64,000 nucleotides of DNA, from assembly GCF_028583425.1 (NCBI RefSeq), contig NC_072795.1, positions 68,152,001 to 68,216,000 of the forward strand. Direction: 5' to 3'. The notes beneath the pieces were generated by a model that searched no databases, was not told the origin of the DNA, and was given only the letters and a program-made list of their open reading frames with translations. The position numbers were made by a program, and so were the translations under genes. Below, one piece after another: positions 23,201 to 35,650 of this stretch. How positions within the stretch are numbered: the first letter of the stretch is position 1; every line of letters starts with the position of its first letter. This DNA is from Eublepharis macularius (lineage: Eukaryota; Chordata; Lepidosauria; Squamata; Eublepharidae).

Positions 23201-26200
23201 TAAAACCAGAAAAGAATTTTGTGCAGCCTTCATGGATGACAACATTTCAATGCGAGTAAGAGAAGCAAGCGTTTTGTGGCTTTCACAGCCTGATAAGATT
23301 TTTGTCTTTTTGGCTTCAGGCCTGAGGAGTATTTATTTCATAGACGGGAAAGAACACTTGACTGGAGCCTACAAGGCTGACTTCATTTATGACATTAAAA
23401 AGTTGAGTTCTTCTGGTGGCTTCATGCCGGAGAAGATTTCCTTTTCTGTACAAGAAAAGTCTATTGTGGCTTTCACAGCCTGATAAGATATTCCTCTTTT
23501 TGGCTTCAGGCCTGAGGAAAATTTATTTCATAGACAGGAAATGGGACTTGATTGGAGACTTCAAGGCTGACTACATAATTTATGATGTTAAAAAATTGAG
23601 GTCTTCTGGTGGCTTCATGCTGGAGAAGATTTCCTTTTCTGTAACTGTAAACAGCCCCTTCTGGCTCTCTAAAGAGAGAATCCTATATTCTTACTTGTAA
23701 AACCAGAAAAGAATTTTGTGCAGCCTTCATGGATGACAACATTTCAATGCGAGTAAGAGAAGCAAGCGTTTTGTGGCTTTCAGAGCCTGATAAGATTTTC
23801 CTCTTTTTGGCTTCAGGCCTGAGGAGTATTTATTTCATAGACGGGAACGAACACTTGATTGGAGCCTACAAGGCTGACTTCATCAATTATGACATTAAAA
23901 AGTTGAGACATTATGACATTAAAAAGTTTCATAGAAGGGAAATAAGACTTGATTGGTGCCTTCAAGGCCGACTGCATAATTTATTATGTAAAAAAGTTGA
24001 GGTCTTCTGGTGGCTTCATGCTGGAGAAGATTTCCTTTTCTGTAACTGTAAACAGCCCCTTCTGGCACCCTAAAGAGAGAATCCTATATTCTTGCTTGTA
24101 AAACCAGAAAAAATTGCTGTGCATTCTTCCTGGCTGACAACATTTCAATGCAAGTAACAGAAGCAAGCGTTTTGAGACTTTCACAGCCTGATAAGATTTT
24201 CCTCCTTTTGGATTCAGGCCTGAGGAATACTCATTTCATAGAAGGGAAATGGGAGTTCATTGGTGCCTTCAAGGCCGACTGCATAATTTATGACATTAAA
24301 AAGTTGAGGTCTTCTGGTGGCTTCATGCTGGAGAAGATTTCCTTTTCTGTAACTGTAAACAGCCCCTTCTGGTTCTCTAAAGAGAGAATCCTATATTCTT
24401 ACTTGTAAAACCAGAAAAGAATTTTGTGCAGCCTTCATGGATGACAACATTTCAATGCGAGTAAGAGAAGCAAGCGTTTTGTGGCTTTCAGAGCCTGATA
24501 AGATTTTCCTCTTTTTGGCTTCAGGCCTGAGGAGTATTTATTTCATAGATGGGAAAGAACACTTGATTGGAGCCTACAAGGCTGACTTCATTTATGCCAT
24601 TAAAAAGTTGAGGTCTTCTGGTGGTTTCATGCTGGAGAAGATTTCCTTTTCTGTACAAGAAAAGTCTATTGTGGCTTTCACAGCCTGATAAGATTTTCCT
24701 CTTTTTGGCTTCAGGCCTGAGGAATATTTATTTCATAGACGGGAAATAGGACTTGATTCGAGACTTCAAGGCTGACTACATAATTTATGATGTTAAAAAG
24801 TTGAGGTCTTCTGGTGGCTTCATGCTGGAGAAGATTTCCTTTTCTGTAACAGTAAACAGCCCCTTCTGGCACTCTAAAGAGAGAATCCTATATTCTTACT
24901 TGTAAAACCAGAAAAGAATTCTGTGCAGCCTTCATGGATGACAACATTTCAATGCAAGTAAGAAAAGCAAGCGTTTTGTGGCTTTCACAGCCTGATAAGA
25001 TTTTTGTCTTTTTGGCTTCAGGCCTGAGGAGTATTTATTTCATAGATGGGAAAGAACACTTGATTGGAGCCTACAAGGCTGACCATTTATGACATTAAAA
25101 AGTTGAGGTCTTCTGGTGGCTTCATGCTGGAGAAGATTTCCTTTTCTGTAACTGTAAACAGCCCCTTCTGGCACCCTAAAGAGAGAATCCTATATTCTTG
25201 CTTGTAAAACCAGAAAAAATTGCTGTGCAGCCTTCCCGGCTGACAACATTTCAATGCGAGTAAGAGAAGCAAGCGTTTTGTGGCTTTCACAGCCTGATAA
25301 GATTTTTGTCTTTTTGGCTTCAAGCCTGAGGAGTATTTATTTCATAGATGGGAAAGAACACTTGATTGGAGCCTACAAGGCTGACCATTTATGACATTAA
25401 AAAGTTGAGGTCTTCTGGTGGCTTCATGCTGGAGAAGATTTCCTTTTCTGTACAAGAAAAGTCTATTGTGGCTTTCACAGCCTGATAAGATTTTCCTCTT
25501 TTTGGCTTCAGGCCTGAGGAATATTTATTTCATAGACGGGAAATAGGACTTGATTCGAGACTTCAAGGCTGACTACATAATTTATGATGTTAAAAAGGTG
25601 AGGTCTTCTGGTGGCTTCGTGCTGGAGAAGATTTCCTTTTCTGTAACAGTAAACAGCCCCTTCTGGCACTCTAAAGAGAGAATCCTATATTCTTACTTGT
25701 AAAACCAGAAAAGAATTCTGTGCAGCCTTCATGGATGACAACATTTCAATGCAATTAAGAAAAGCAAGCGTTTTGTGGCTTTCACAGCCTGATAAGATTT
25801 TTGTCTTTTTGGCTTCAGGCCTGAGGAGTATTTATTTCATAGATGGGAAAGAACACTTGATTGGAGCCTACAAGGCTGACCATTTATGACATTAAAAAGT
25901 TGAGGTCTTCTGGTGGCTTCATGCTGGAGAAGATTTCCTTTTCTGTAACTGTAAACAGCCCCTTCTGGCACCCTAAAGAGAGAATCCTATATTCTTGCTT
26001 GTAAAACCAGAAAAAATTGCTGTGCAGCCTTCCCGGCTGACAACATTTCAATGCGAGTAAGAGAAGCAAGCGTTTTGTGGCTTTCACAGCCTGATAAGAT
26101 TTTTGTCTTTTTGGCTTCAGGCCTGAGGAGTATTTATTTCATAGATGGGAAAGAACACTTGATTGGAGCCTACAAGGCTGACTTCATTTATGACATTAAA

Positions 26201-29200
26201 AAGTTGAGGTCTTCTGGTGGCTTCATGCTGGAGAAGATTTCCTTTTCTGTACAAGAAAAGTCTATTGTGGCTTTCACAGCCTGATAAGATTTTCCTCTTT
26301 TTGGCTTCAGGCCTGAGGAATATTTATTTCATAGACGGAAAATGGGACTTGATTGGAGACTTCAAGGCTGACTACATAATTTATGATGTTAAAAAGTTGA
26401 GGTCTTCTGGTGGCTTCATGCTGGAGAAGATTTCCTTTTCTGTAACAGTAAACAGCCCCTTCTGGCACTCTAAAGAGAGAATCCTATATTCTTACTTGTA
26501 AAACCAGAAAAGAATTCTGTGCAGCCTTCATGGATGACAACATTTCAATGCAAGTAAGAGAAGCAAGCGTTTTGTGGCTTTCACAGCCTAAGATTTTCAT
26601 CCTTTTGGCTTCAGGCCTGAGGAATATTTATTTCATAGACGGGAAACAAGACTTGACTGGAGCCTACAAGGCTGACTTCATCATTTATGACATTAAAAAG
26701 TTGAGGTCTTCTGGTGGCTTCATGCTGGAGAAGATTTCCTTTTCTGTACAAGAAAAGTCTATTGTGGCACCCTAAAGAGAGAATCCTATATTCTTGCTTG
26801 TAAAACCAGAAAAAATTGCTGTGCAGCCTTCCCGGCTGACAACATTTCAATGCAAGAAACAGAAGCAGGTGTTTTGAGACTTTCACAGCCTGATAAGGTT
26901 TTCCTCTTATTGGCTTCAGGCCTTAGGAGTACTCATTTCTTAGAAGGGAAATGGGAGTTGATTGGTGCCTTCAGGGCCGACTGCATAATTTATGACATTA
27001 AAAAGTTGAGGTCTTCTGGTGGCTTCATGCTGGAGAAAATTTCCTTTTCTGTAAAAGTAAACAGCCCCTTCTGGCTCTCTAAAGAGAGAATCCTATATTC
27101 TTTCTTGTAAAACCAGAAAGGAATTTGTGCAGCCTTCACGCCTGACATTTCAATGCAAGTAACAGAAGCAAGCATTTTTTGGCTTTCACAGCCTGATAAG
27201 ATTTTTGTCTTTTTGGCTTCAGGCCTGAGGAATATTTATTTCATAGACGGGAAATGGGACTTGACTGGAGCCTTCAAGGCTGACTACATAATTTATGACG
27301 TTAAAAAGTTGAGGTCTTCTGGTGGCTTCATGCTGGAGAAGATTTACTTTTCTGTAAAAGTAAACAGCCCCTTCTGGCTCTCTAAAGAGAGATTCCTATA
27401 TTCTTGCTTGTAAAACCAGAAAAGAATTTGTGCAGCCTTCATGGATGACAACATTTCAATGCAAGTAACAGAAGCAAGCGTTTTGTGGCTTTCACAGCCT
27501 GATAAGATTTTCGTCTTTTTGGCTTCAGGCCTGAGGAGTATTTATTTCATAGACTGGAACGAACACTTGATTGGAGCCTACAAGGCTGACTTCATCAATT
27601 ATGCCATTAAAAAGTTGAGGTCTTCTGGTGGCTTCATGCTGGAGAAGATTTCCTTTTCTGTACAAGAAAAGTCTATTGTGGCTTTCAGAGCCTGATAAGA
27701 TTTTCCTCTTTTTGGCTTCAGGCCTGAGGAATATTTATTTCATAGACGGGAAATGGGATTTGATTGAAGCCTTCAAGGCTGACTACATAATTTATGATGT
27801 TAAAAAATTGAGGTCTTCTGGTGGCTTCATGCTGGAGAAGATTTCCTTTTCTGTAACAGTAAACAGCCCCTTCTGGCTCTCTAACGAGAGAATCCTATAT
27901 TCTTACTTGTAAAACCAGAAAAGAATTCTGTGCAGCCTTCATGGATGTCAACATTTCAATGCAAGTAAGAAAAGCAAGCGTTTTGTGGCTTTCACAGCCT
28001 GATAAGATTTTCCTCTTTTTGGCTTCAGGCCTGTGGAATATTTATTTCATAGACGGGAAAGAAGACTTGACTGGAGCCTACAAGGCTGACTTCATCATTT
28101 ATGACATTAAAAAGTTGAGGTCTTCTGGTGGCTTCATGCTGGGGAAGATTTCCTTTTCTGTACAAGAAAAGTCTATTGTGGCACCCTAAAGAGGGAGCCT
28201 ATACTGTTGCTTCTACCAGACCAGATTCCTCTGTAGCCTTCACGGCTGACAACATTTCAATGCGAGTAAGAGAAGCAAGCGTTTTGAGGCTTTTACAGCC
28301 TGATAAGATTTTCCTCTTTTTGGCTTCAGGCCTAGGTAATACTCATTTCATAAAAGGGAAAGAACACTTGATTGGAGCCTACAAGGCTGACCATTTATGA
28401 CATTAAAAAGTTGAGGTCTTCTGGTGGCTTCATGCTGGAGAAGATTTCCTTTTCTGTAACTGTAAACAGCCCCTTCTGGCACCCTAAAGAGAGAATCCTA
28501 TATTCTTGCTTGTAAAACCAGAAAAAAGTGCTGTGCAGCCTTCCCGGCTGACAACATTTCAATGCGAGTAAGAGAAGCAAGCGTTTTGTGGCTTTCACAG
28601 CCTGATAAGATTTTTGTCTTTTTGGCTTCAGGCCTGAGGAGTATTTATTTCATAGATGGGAAAGAACACTTGATTGGAGCCTACAAGGCTGACTTCATTT
28701 ATGACATTAAAAAGTTGAGGTCTTCTGGTGGCTTCATGCTGGAGAAGATTTCCTTTTCTGTAACTGTAAACAGCCCCTTCTGGTTCTCTAAAGAGAGAAT
28801 CCTATATTCTTACTTGTAAAACCAGAAAAGAATTTTGTGCAGCCTTCATGGATGACAACATTTCAATGCGAGTAAGAGAAGCAAGTGTTTTGTGGCTTTC
28901 AGAGCCTGATAAGATTTTCCTCTTTTTGGCTTCAGGCCTGAGGAGTATTTATTTCATAGACGGGAAAGAACACTTGATTGGAGCCTACAAGGCTGACTTC
29001 ATTTATGCCATTAAAAAGTTGAGGTCTTCTGGTGGTTTCATGCTGGAGAAGATTTCCTTTTCTGTACAAGAAAAGTCTATTGTGGCTTTCACAGCCTGAG
29101 AAGATTTTCCTCTTTTTGGCTTCAGGCCTGAGGAATATTTATTTCATAGACGGGAAATAGGACTTGATTGGAGACTTCAAGGCTGACTACATAATTTATG

Positions 29201-32200
29201 ATGTTAAAAAGTTGAGGTCTTCTGGTGGCTTCATGCTGGAGAAGATTTCCTTTTCTGTAACAGTAAACAGCCCCTTCTGGCACTCTAAAGAGAGAATCCT
29301 ATATTCTTACTTGTAAAACCAGAAAAGAATTCTGTGCAGCCTTCATGGATGACAACATTTCAATGCAAGTAAGAAAAGCAAGCGTTTTGTGGCTTTCACA
29401 GCCTGATAAGATTTTTGTCTTTTTGGCTTCAGGCCTGAGGAGTATTTATTTCATAGATGGGAAAGAACACTTGATTGGAGCCTACAAGGCTGACCATTTA
29501 TGACATTAAAAAGTTGAGGTCTTCTGGTGGCTTCATGCTGGAGAAGATTTCCTTTTCTGTAAGTGTAAACAGCCCCTTCTGGCACCCTAAAGAGAGAATC
29601 CTATATTCTTACTTGTAAAACCAGAAAAGAATTTTGTGCAGCCTTCATGGATGACAACATTTCAATGCGAGTAAGAGAAGCAAGCGTTTTGTGGCTTTCA
29701 CAGCCTGATAAGATTTTTGTCTTTTTGGCTTCAGGCCTGAGGAGTATTTATTTCATAGATGGGAAAGAACACTTGATTGGAGCCTACAAGGCTGACTTCA
29801 TTTATGCCATTAAAAAGTTGAGGTCTTCTGGTGGCTTCATGCTGGAGAAGATTTACTTTTCTGTAACTGTAAACAGCCCCTTCTGGCACCCTAAAGAGAG
29901 AATCCTATATTCTTACTTGTAAAACCAGAAAAGAATTTTGTGCAGCCTTCATGGATGACAACATTTCAATGCGAGTAAGAGAAGCAAGCGTTTTGTGGCT
30001 TTCACAGCCTGATAAGATTTTTGTCTTTTTGGCTTCAGGCCTGAGGAGTATTTATTTCATAGATGGGAAAGAACACTTGATTGGAGCCTACAAGGCTGAC
30101 TTCATTTATGACATTAAAAAGTTGAGGTCTTCTGGTGGCTTCATGCTGGAGATGATTTCCTTTTCTGTACAAGAAAAGTCTATTGTGGCTTTCACAGCCT
30201 GATAAGATTTTCCTCTTTTTGGCTTCAGGCCTGAGGAATATTTATTTCATAGACGGGAAATGGGACTTGATTGAAGCCTTCAAGGCTGACTACATAATTT
30301 ATGATGTTAAAAAGGTGAGGTCTTCTGGTGGCTTCATGCTGGAGAAGATTTCCTTTTCTGTACAAGAAAAGTCTATTGTGGCACCCTAAAGAGAGAATCC
30401 TATATTCTTGCTTGTAAAACCAGAAAAAATTGCTGTGCAGCCTTCCCGGCTGACATTTCAATGCAAGTAACAGAAGCAGGTGTTTTGAGACTTTCACAGC
30501 CTGATAAGGTTTTCCTCTTATTGGCTTCAGGCCTTAGGAGTATTCATTTCATAGAAGGGAAATGGGAGTTGATTGGTGCCTTCAGGGCCGACTGCATAAT
30601 TTATGACATTAAAAAGTTGAGATCTTCTGGTGGCTTCATGCTGGAGAAAATTTCCTTTTCTGTAAAAGTAAACAGCCCCTTCTGGCTCTCTAAAGAGAGA
30701 ATCCTATATTCTTTCTTGTAAAACCAGAAAGGAATTTGTGCAGCCTTCATGGATGTCAACATTTCAATGCAAGTAACAGAAGCAAGAGTTTTGTGGCTTT
30801 CACAGCCTGATAAGATTTTCCTCTTTTTGGCTTCAGGCCTGAGGAATATTTATTTCATAGACGGGAAATGGGACTTGATTGGAGCCTTCAAGGCCGACTG
30901 CATAATTTATGATGTTAAAAAGTTGAGGTCTTCTGGTGGCTTCATGCTGGAGAAGATTTCCTTTTCTGTAACAGTAAACAGCCCCTTCTGGCACTCTAAA
31001 AAGAGAATCCTATATTCTTTTTTGTAAAACCAGAAAAGAATTTGTGCAGCCTTCACGGCTGACATTTCAACGCAAGTAACAGAAGCAAGCTTTTTTTGGC
31101 TTTCACAGCCTGATAAGAATTTCCTCTTTTTGTCTTCAAGCCTGAGGAATATTTATTTTATAGAAGGGAAAGAAGACTTGATTGGAGTCTTCAAGGTTGA
31201 CTACATAATTTATGACATTAAAAAGTTGAGGTCTTCTGGTGGCTTCATGCTGGAGAAGATTTCCTTTTCTGTAAAAGTAAACAGCCCCTTCTGGCTCTCT
31301 AAAGAGAGAATCCTATATTCTTGCTTGTAAAACCAGAAAAGAATTCTGTGCAGCCTTCATGGATGACAACATTTCAATGCAAGTAAGAGAAGCAAGCGTT
31401 TTGTGGCTTTCAGAGCCTGATAAGATTTTTGTCTTTTTTGCTTCAGGCCTGAGGAGTATTTATTTCATAGACGGGAACGAACACTTGACTGGAGCCTACA
31501 AGGCTGACTTCATCAATTATGACATTAAAAATTTGAGGTCTTCTGGTGGCTTCATGCTGGAGAAGATTTCTTTTTCTGTACAAGAAAAGTCTATTCTGGC
31601 TTTCAGAACCTAATAAGATTTTCCTCTTTTTGGCTTCAGGCCTGCAGAATATTTATTTCATAGACGGGAAATGGGACTTGATTGGAGCCTTCAAGGCTGA
31701 CTACATAATTTATGACGTTAAAAAGTTGAGGTCTTCTTGTGGCTTCATGCTGGAGAAGATTTCCTTTTCTGTAAAAGTAAACAGCCCCTTCTGGCTCTCT
31801 AATGAGAGAATCCAATATTCTTGCTTGTAAAACCAGAAAAGAATTCTGTGCAGCCTTCATGGATGTCAACATTTCAATGCAAGTAACAGAAGCAATAGTT
31901 TTGTGGCTTTCACAGCCTGATAAGATTTTCCTCTTTTTGGCTTCAGGCCTGAGGAATATTTATTTCATAGACGGGAAATGGGACTTCATTGGAGCCTTCA
32001 AGGCTGACTACATAATTTATGACGTTAAAAAGTTGAGGTCTTCTGGTGGCTTCATGCTGGAGAAGATTTCCTTTTCTATACAAGAAAAGTCTATTGTGGC
32101 TTTCACAGCCTGATAAGATTTTCCTCTTTTTGGCTTCCAGCCTGAGGAATATTTATTTCGTAGAAGGGAAACAAGACTTGATTGGTGCCTTCAAGGCCGA

Positions 32201-33125
32201 TTGCATAATTTATTATGTATAAAAGTTGAGGTCTTCTGGTGGCTTCATGCTGGAGAAGATTTCCTTTTCTGTAACAGTAAACAGCCCCTTCCGGCACTCT
32301 AAAGAGAGAATCCTATATTCTTGCTTGTAAAACCAGAAAGAATTCTGTGCAGCTTTCATAGCTGACAACATTTCAATGCAAGTAACAGAAGCAGGTTGTG
32401 GCTTTCACAGCCTGATAAGATTTTCCTCTTTTTGGCTTCAAGCCTGAGGAATATTTATTTCATAGAAGGGAAACGAGACTTGATTGGTGCCTTCAAGGCC
32501 GACTGCATAATTTGACACATAAAAAAGTTGAGGTCTTTTGGTGTTTTCATGCTGGAGAAGATTTCCTTTTCTGTAAAAGAAAAGTCTATTGTGGCACCCT
32601 GGAGAGCCTATATTGTTGCTTCTTCCAGAAAAGAATCCTGTGCAGGCTTCATGGCTGACAACATTTCAATGCAACTAACAGAAGCAAGAGTTTTGTGGCT
32701 TTCACAGCCTGATAAGATTTTCTCTTTGAATTCAGGCATGAGGAATATTTATTTCACAGATTGGAAATGAGACTTGATTGGTGCCTTCAAGGCCAACTGC
32801 TTCATTTATTATTTTAAGAAGTTGAAGTCTTCTGGTGGCTTCATGCTGGAGAAGCTTTCCTTTTCTGTAAAAGAAAAGTCCATTGTGGCACCCTAAAGAG
32901 AGAGCCTATATTGTTGCTTCTTTCAGAAATGAATCCTGTGCAGCCTTCACGTCTGACAGCATTTCAATGAAACTAACTGAAGCAATAGTTTGTGTCTTTC
33001 ACATTCTTACAAGATTTTCCTCTTTTTGGCTTCCGGCCTGAGGAATGTTTGTTTGCTAGAAGGGAAATAAACCCAGATTGAAGCTCTCAAGGCTGACTAC
33101 GTTACTGCTAGGTTAAAAAAAATAA
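20290..33125 (+). repeat. Core satellite: about 45 units of 303 or 193 bp
   Basis: Using 'gttgaggtcttctgg' as anchor, units start near 20496, 20794, 21086, 21383, 21686 and so on to 32820, with spacings of mostly 292-309 bp and about ten of 192-196 bp. The 193-bp form lacks 110 bp between two 'tgtggc' motifs. Each full unit holds roughly six 50-bp subunits, most with a small CTTCA-centred palindrome (for example GCCTTCAAGGC or GGCTTCAGGCC). The middle (about 23-31.5 kb) is most uniform and both edges are diverged. One strand shows a recurrent frame of about 85-94 codons per unit, but it is nearly always closed by TAA at the same place and unit lengths do not keep frame, so I do not call it coding. 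An acceptor-like TTTCATTACAG precedes the first units near 20297. Confidence 0.9.
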
Positions 33126-34765
33126 GTTGCGGTCTTCTGGTGGCTTCAAAATGCAAAAGATTTCTATATGTGTACAGGAAAGAAGTCTGTTGTGGCACCC
33201 TAAAGAGAGATCCTATATAATCACTTCTAAAGGCAGAAAGGAGTTCGAACAATCTTCATGGCTTACAAGATTTCTATCAGTTGAGCAGGAGTAGGAATCT
33301 TGGTGAGGCTTTCACAGCCTAACAAGGTTTTCTATTATGGAACGTTGGACCTTCTGGTTTAAGGTCCAAAATGGTCTTATTGTATAGAAAGGAAAAATGA
33401 GTCTATTGGAGCCTACAAGGCTGGCCACATTATGAGACCTGTTTTTGGCTACCACAGGTCCTCTCATGCTGTGTGCGGGGAAGATGTCATTGAATATAAA
33501 TGACACTGGATGCTTCAGCTCTAACCATGAAAAGATATATTCCTTATTCATGCTACTTTGGCTTCATGCTGGACCCACATTCATTAAATAATGAATGTGC
33601 TAAGGTCTTCTGTGTGATTTATGTCGAAGAAGAGTTCCTTATTGGTAAAGAACAAATGAGTCTCCTTCTGGCTTAAGGCCAAAGAAGGTTTTAATGTGTA
33701 GAAGGGAAGCAGGAGTCTATTGTGGCCTTCAAGGCTACCACATTGTATGAATTTTTCTTAATCTCTGTGTGGGTCACACGGACGGACATTGCTCTTGCTC
33801 ACAGCCAGTTTGGAAACTTCTGCAGGAAGGTATTAGGTGGAAAAGTTTCCTCTCCTTCAGAATTTTATTTCTGCAGCCCTTGCTTTTCTTGACAGGGCAG
33901 TGCTGTGCCATAGTCCTCAACAGCCATATCAGCCACATACAAGACTGGTGCTCTTAAGAGAAAGGGAGAAAGGTACCTAATAATATTTTGAATATGTAAA
34001 TAAAGTAAGAAGTGTGTTCAATAAAAATAAAATAATAAATGTCTAAAATATAATTAATTATGCTAAAATTAATGAATGCTTAAATAAATAACTATAATAA
34101 TCATTAATAACTTTTTATAATTAATTTACTTAATAAATGACTAACATTTTAGAAGTAACTCAGAAACTCACACAGGGACGTTTTGAGTTTGCACTCTCCC
34201 AGCCAGCACATCTGGAGAGAGCAGTCTTTCTCACCTGAGTTCCACCTCCAGAAGTTTCCAGATCGTGACTGAAGCAGGGGTGAAGTCCATCAGGGTGACC
34301 TCTGGGAGAACAACAGTTAATAGCTGAGCGACTTGTTTCCTGTAAAAATAAGCAGGTGTCTGTCTGCTGGCTACTTGAAGCCTGCTGCTCTTTGCTTAGA
34401 TAGAAAACCAGTGAGATGGTTTCTGTGCCTGACCACTTTTTTCCTAAATGAAAGAGCAGCAATGAATGCTGTGGTGGCATAAATCCTCACATGCATTAAT
34501 GAACAATAACTAGGCAGGGATTCTCTTTGGGGCTACAGTCTGGCCAGTTCCTCCTATAGTCTGTGCAAGATCTCTGAAGGACTCCTCTGTGCCTGTGACT
34601 TGCTGTCAGCATCTGGACCTGGGGCGAAGTGATTCGCATCAGGAGGAACTCCATTCCAGTAGGGTAAGCTGATCTTCTGTCAGTATTCTGCAGAGAAGGA
34701 CTTCATATCTTTATTGGAATGAATGTCCAGAATATTTTAAAATCATTAAGCCACTTAAAAAAAAA
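33126..34765 (+). repeat. Diverged satellite edge and macro-unit copy 1
   Basis: Older units continue to about 33.8 kb. They are followed by a 'gtcacacggacgg' segment, an AT-rich low-complexity stretch (33970-34150) and an exon-like piece ending at a GTAAGC donor (34664). The whole block matches 35815-38575 closely, apart from an insertion there, so it is one copy of a direct duplication of about 1.65 kb. Confidence 0.7.
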
Positions 34766-34849
34766 GAGGTGTTAATTTTGTTCACAATAGTGTATTTTCT
34801 TGCCTAACGTGGTTTGGAACTGACATTACTGGAGGACCGCTTTTGGCCT

Positions 34850-35262
34850 TTCAACCTACCCTCCCACTGCAGTCATCTTCGGTGACCCTGCTTTTGGGTT
34901 CTCCTGCTTTCTGAAATTAGGAGGATGGCAACCTCAGAGAGGGCCTTCACAGTGGGGGCATCGAAACTGTAGAACTGCCTCCCCAGGGAGATTTGTCTGC
35001 CTCTTCTATTACTCTTCCACGAACAGGTGGAGACGTCTTTGTTTTGCTTAACATTCTTTTTGTGAGCCCTCCTCTATGCCGAATGTTTTAATTGCTCTTT
35101 TTAGCTTGTGCATGTATTTTAATGCATTCATATTTTTCAATGTTTCTAACTAGAGATTGTTGTCCTGCTGTGTCCGTGAGGTTCAGGGGCAGCTGTGAGG
35201 GGAGGTTGGAGGCTGCATAGTTCCTGCTTCAAGGAACATCTGCAAAAAGGTAAGCTTGTGTC
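34850..35262 (+). repeat. L2/CR1-type LINE 3'-end remnant, second copy
   Basis: This is collinear with 17350-17800 ('gagagggccttcacagtggg', 'agaactgcctccccagggag', 'gaggttggaggctgcatag') and ends at a donor-like GTAAGC at 35250. Its position relative to the exon-like cassettes is the same in both places, so it was duplicated with them. Confidence 0.55.
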
Positions 35263-35434
35263 TATTGTTGTCCAGTGTGAATATGTCATTATGTTTTTAT
35301 ATTTATTTTGCAGGAAAGACTTCATGGCTGAGAAATATGTTGATGGGTACTGAATAGAGAGATTGAGAATAGTATTTATGTAATGTTTCTGAGTACTCAA
35401 AGTATAATTTCATGAACCATGATTGAAGTAGCAG

Positions 35435-35530
35435 CGGGAACTTCAGGTCCAGAAGCACCTGAAAGACCAACTCGATTTCCAGAGTATGAGCTGTCAAAAG
35501 TAAAAAATCCCTTCCTCAAAAGCTCATGCC
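35435..35530 (-). mobile_element. PLE-like terminal-repeat fragment
   Basis: The text 'gaaagaccaactcgatttcc' followed by 'agagtatgagct' matches, on the minus strand, the repeat at 2944-3100. It ends in 'aaaagctcatgccctgg' where the flanking cassette resumes. It is a small insertion absent from the related cassette at 16.8 kb. Confidence 0.45.
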
Positions 35531-35650
35531 CTGGCCCCATAGCATTAAAAAATATGAACCATGTACAAGAGGGGTACCTTAACCATAGGCTGAACTAGCT
35601 AACTCATTAAGACTGAATAAGCTGAGTGTTTTTTTTCTGGATAATTTTAG

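Noticed and set aside
20290-33125. Repeated frames of about 85-140 codons in the satellite (MDDNISM...LEKISFS type) as a repeat protein
   Set aside because: The frame ends at the same TAA in nearly every unit, unit lengths (303, 304, 193 bp) do not keep phase, and the likeness of the frames simply mirrors DNA identity. No known domain and no start or exon logic supports translation.
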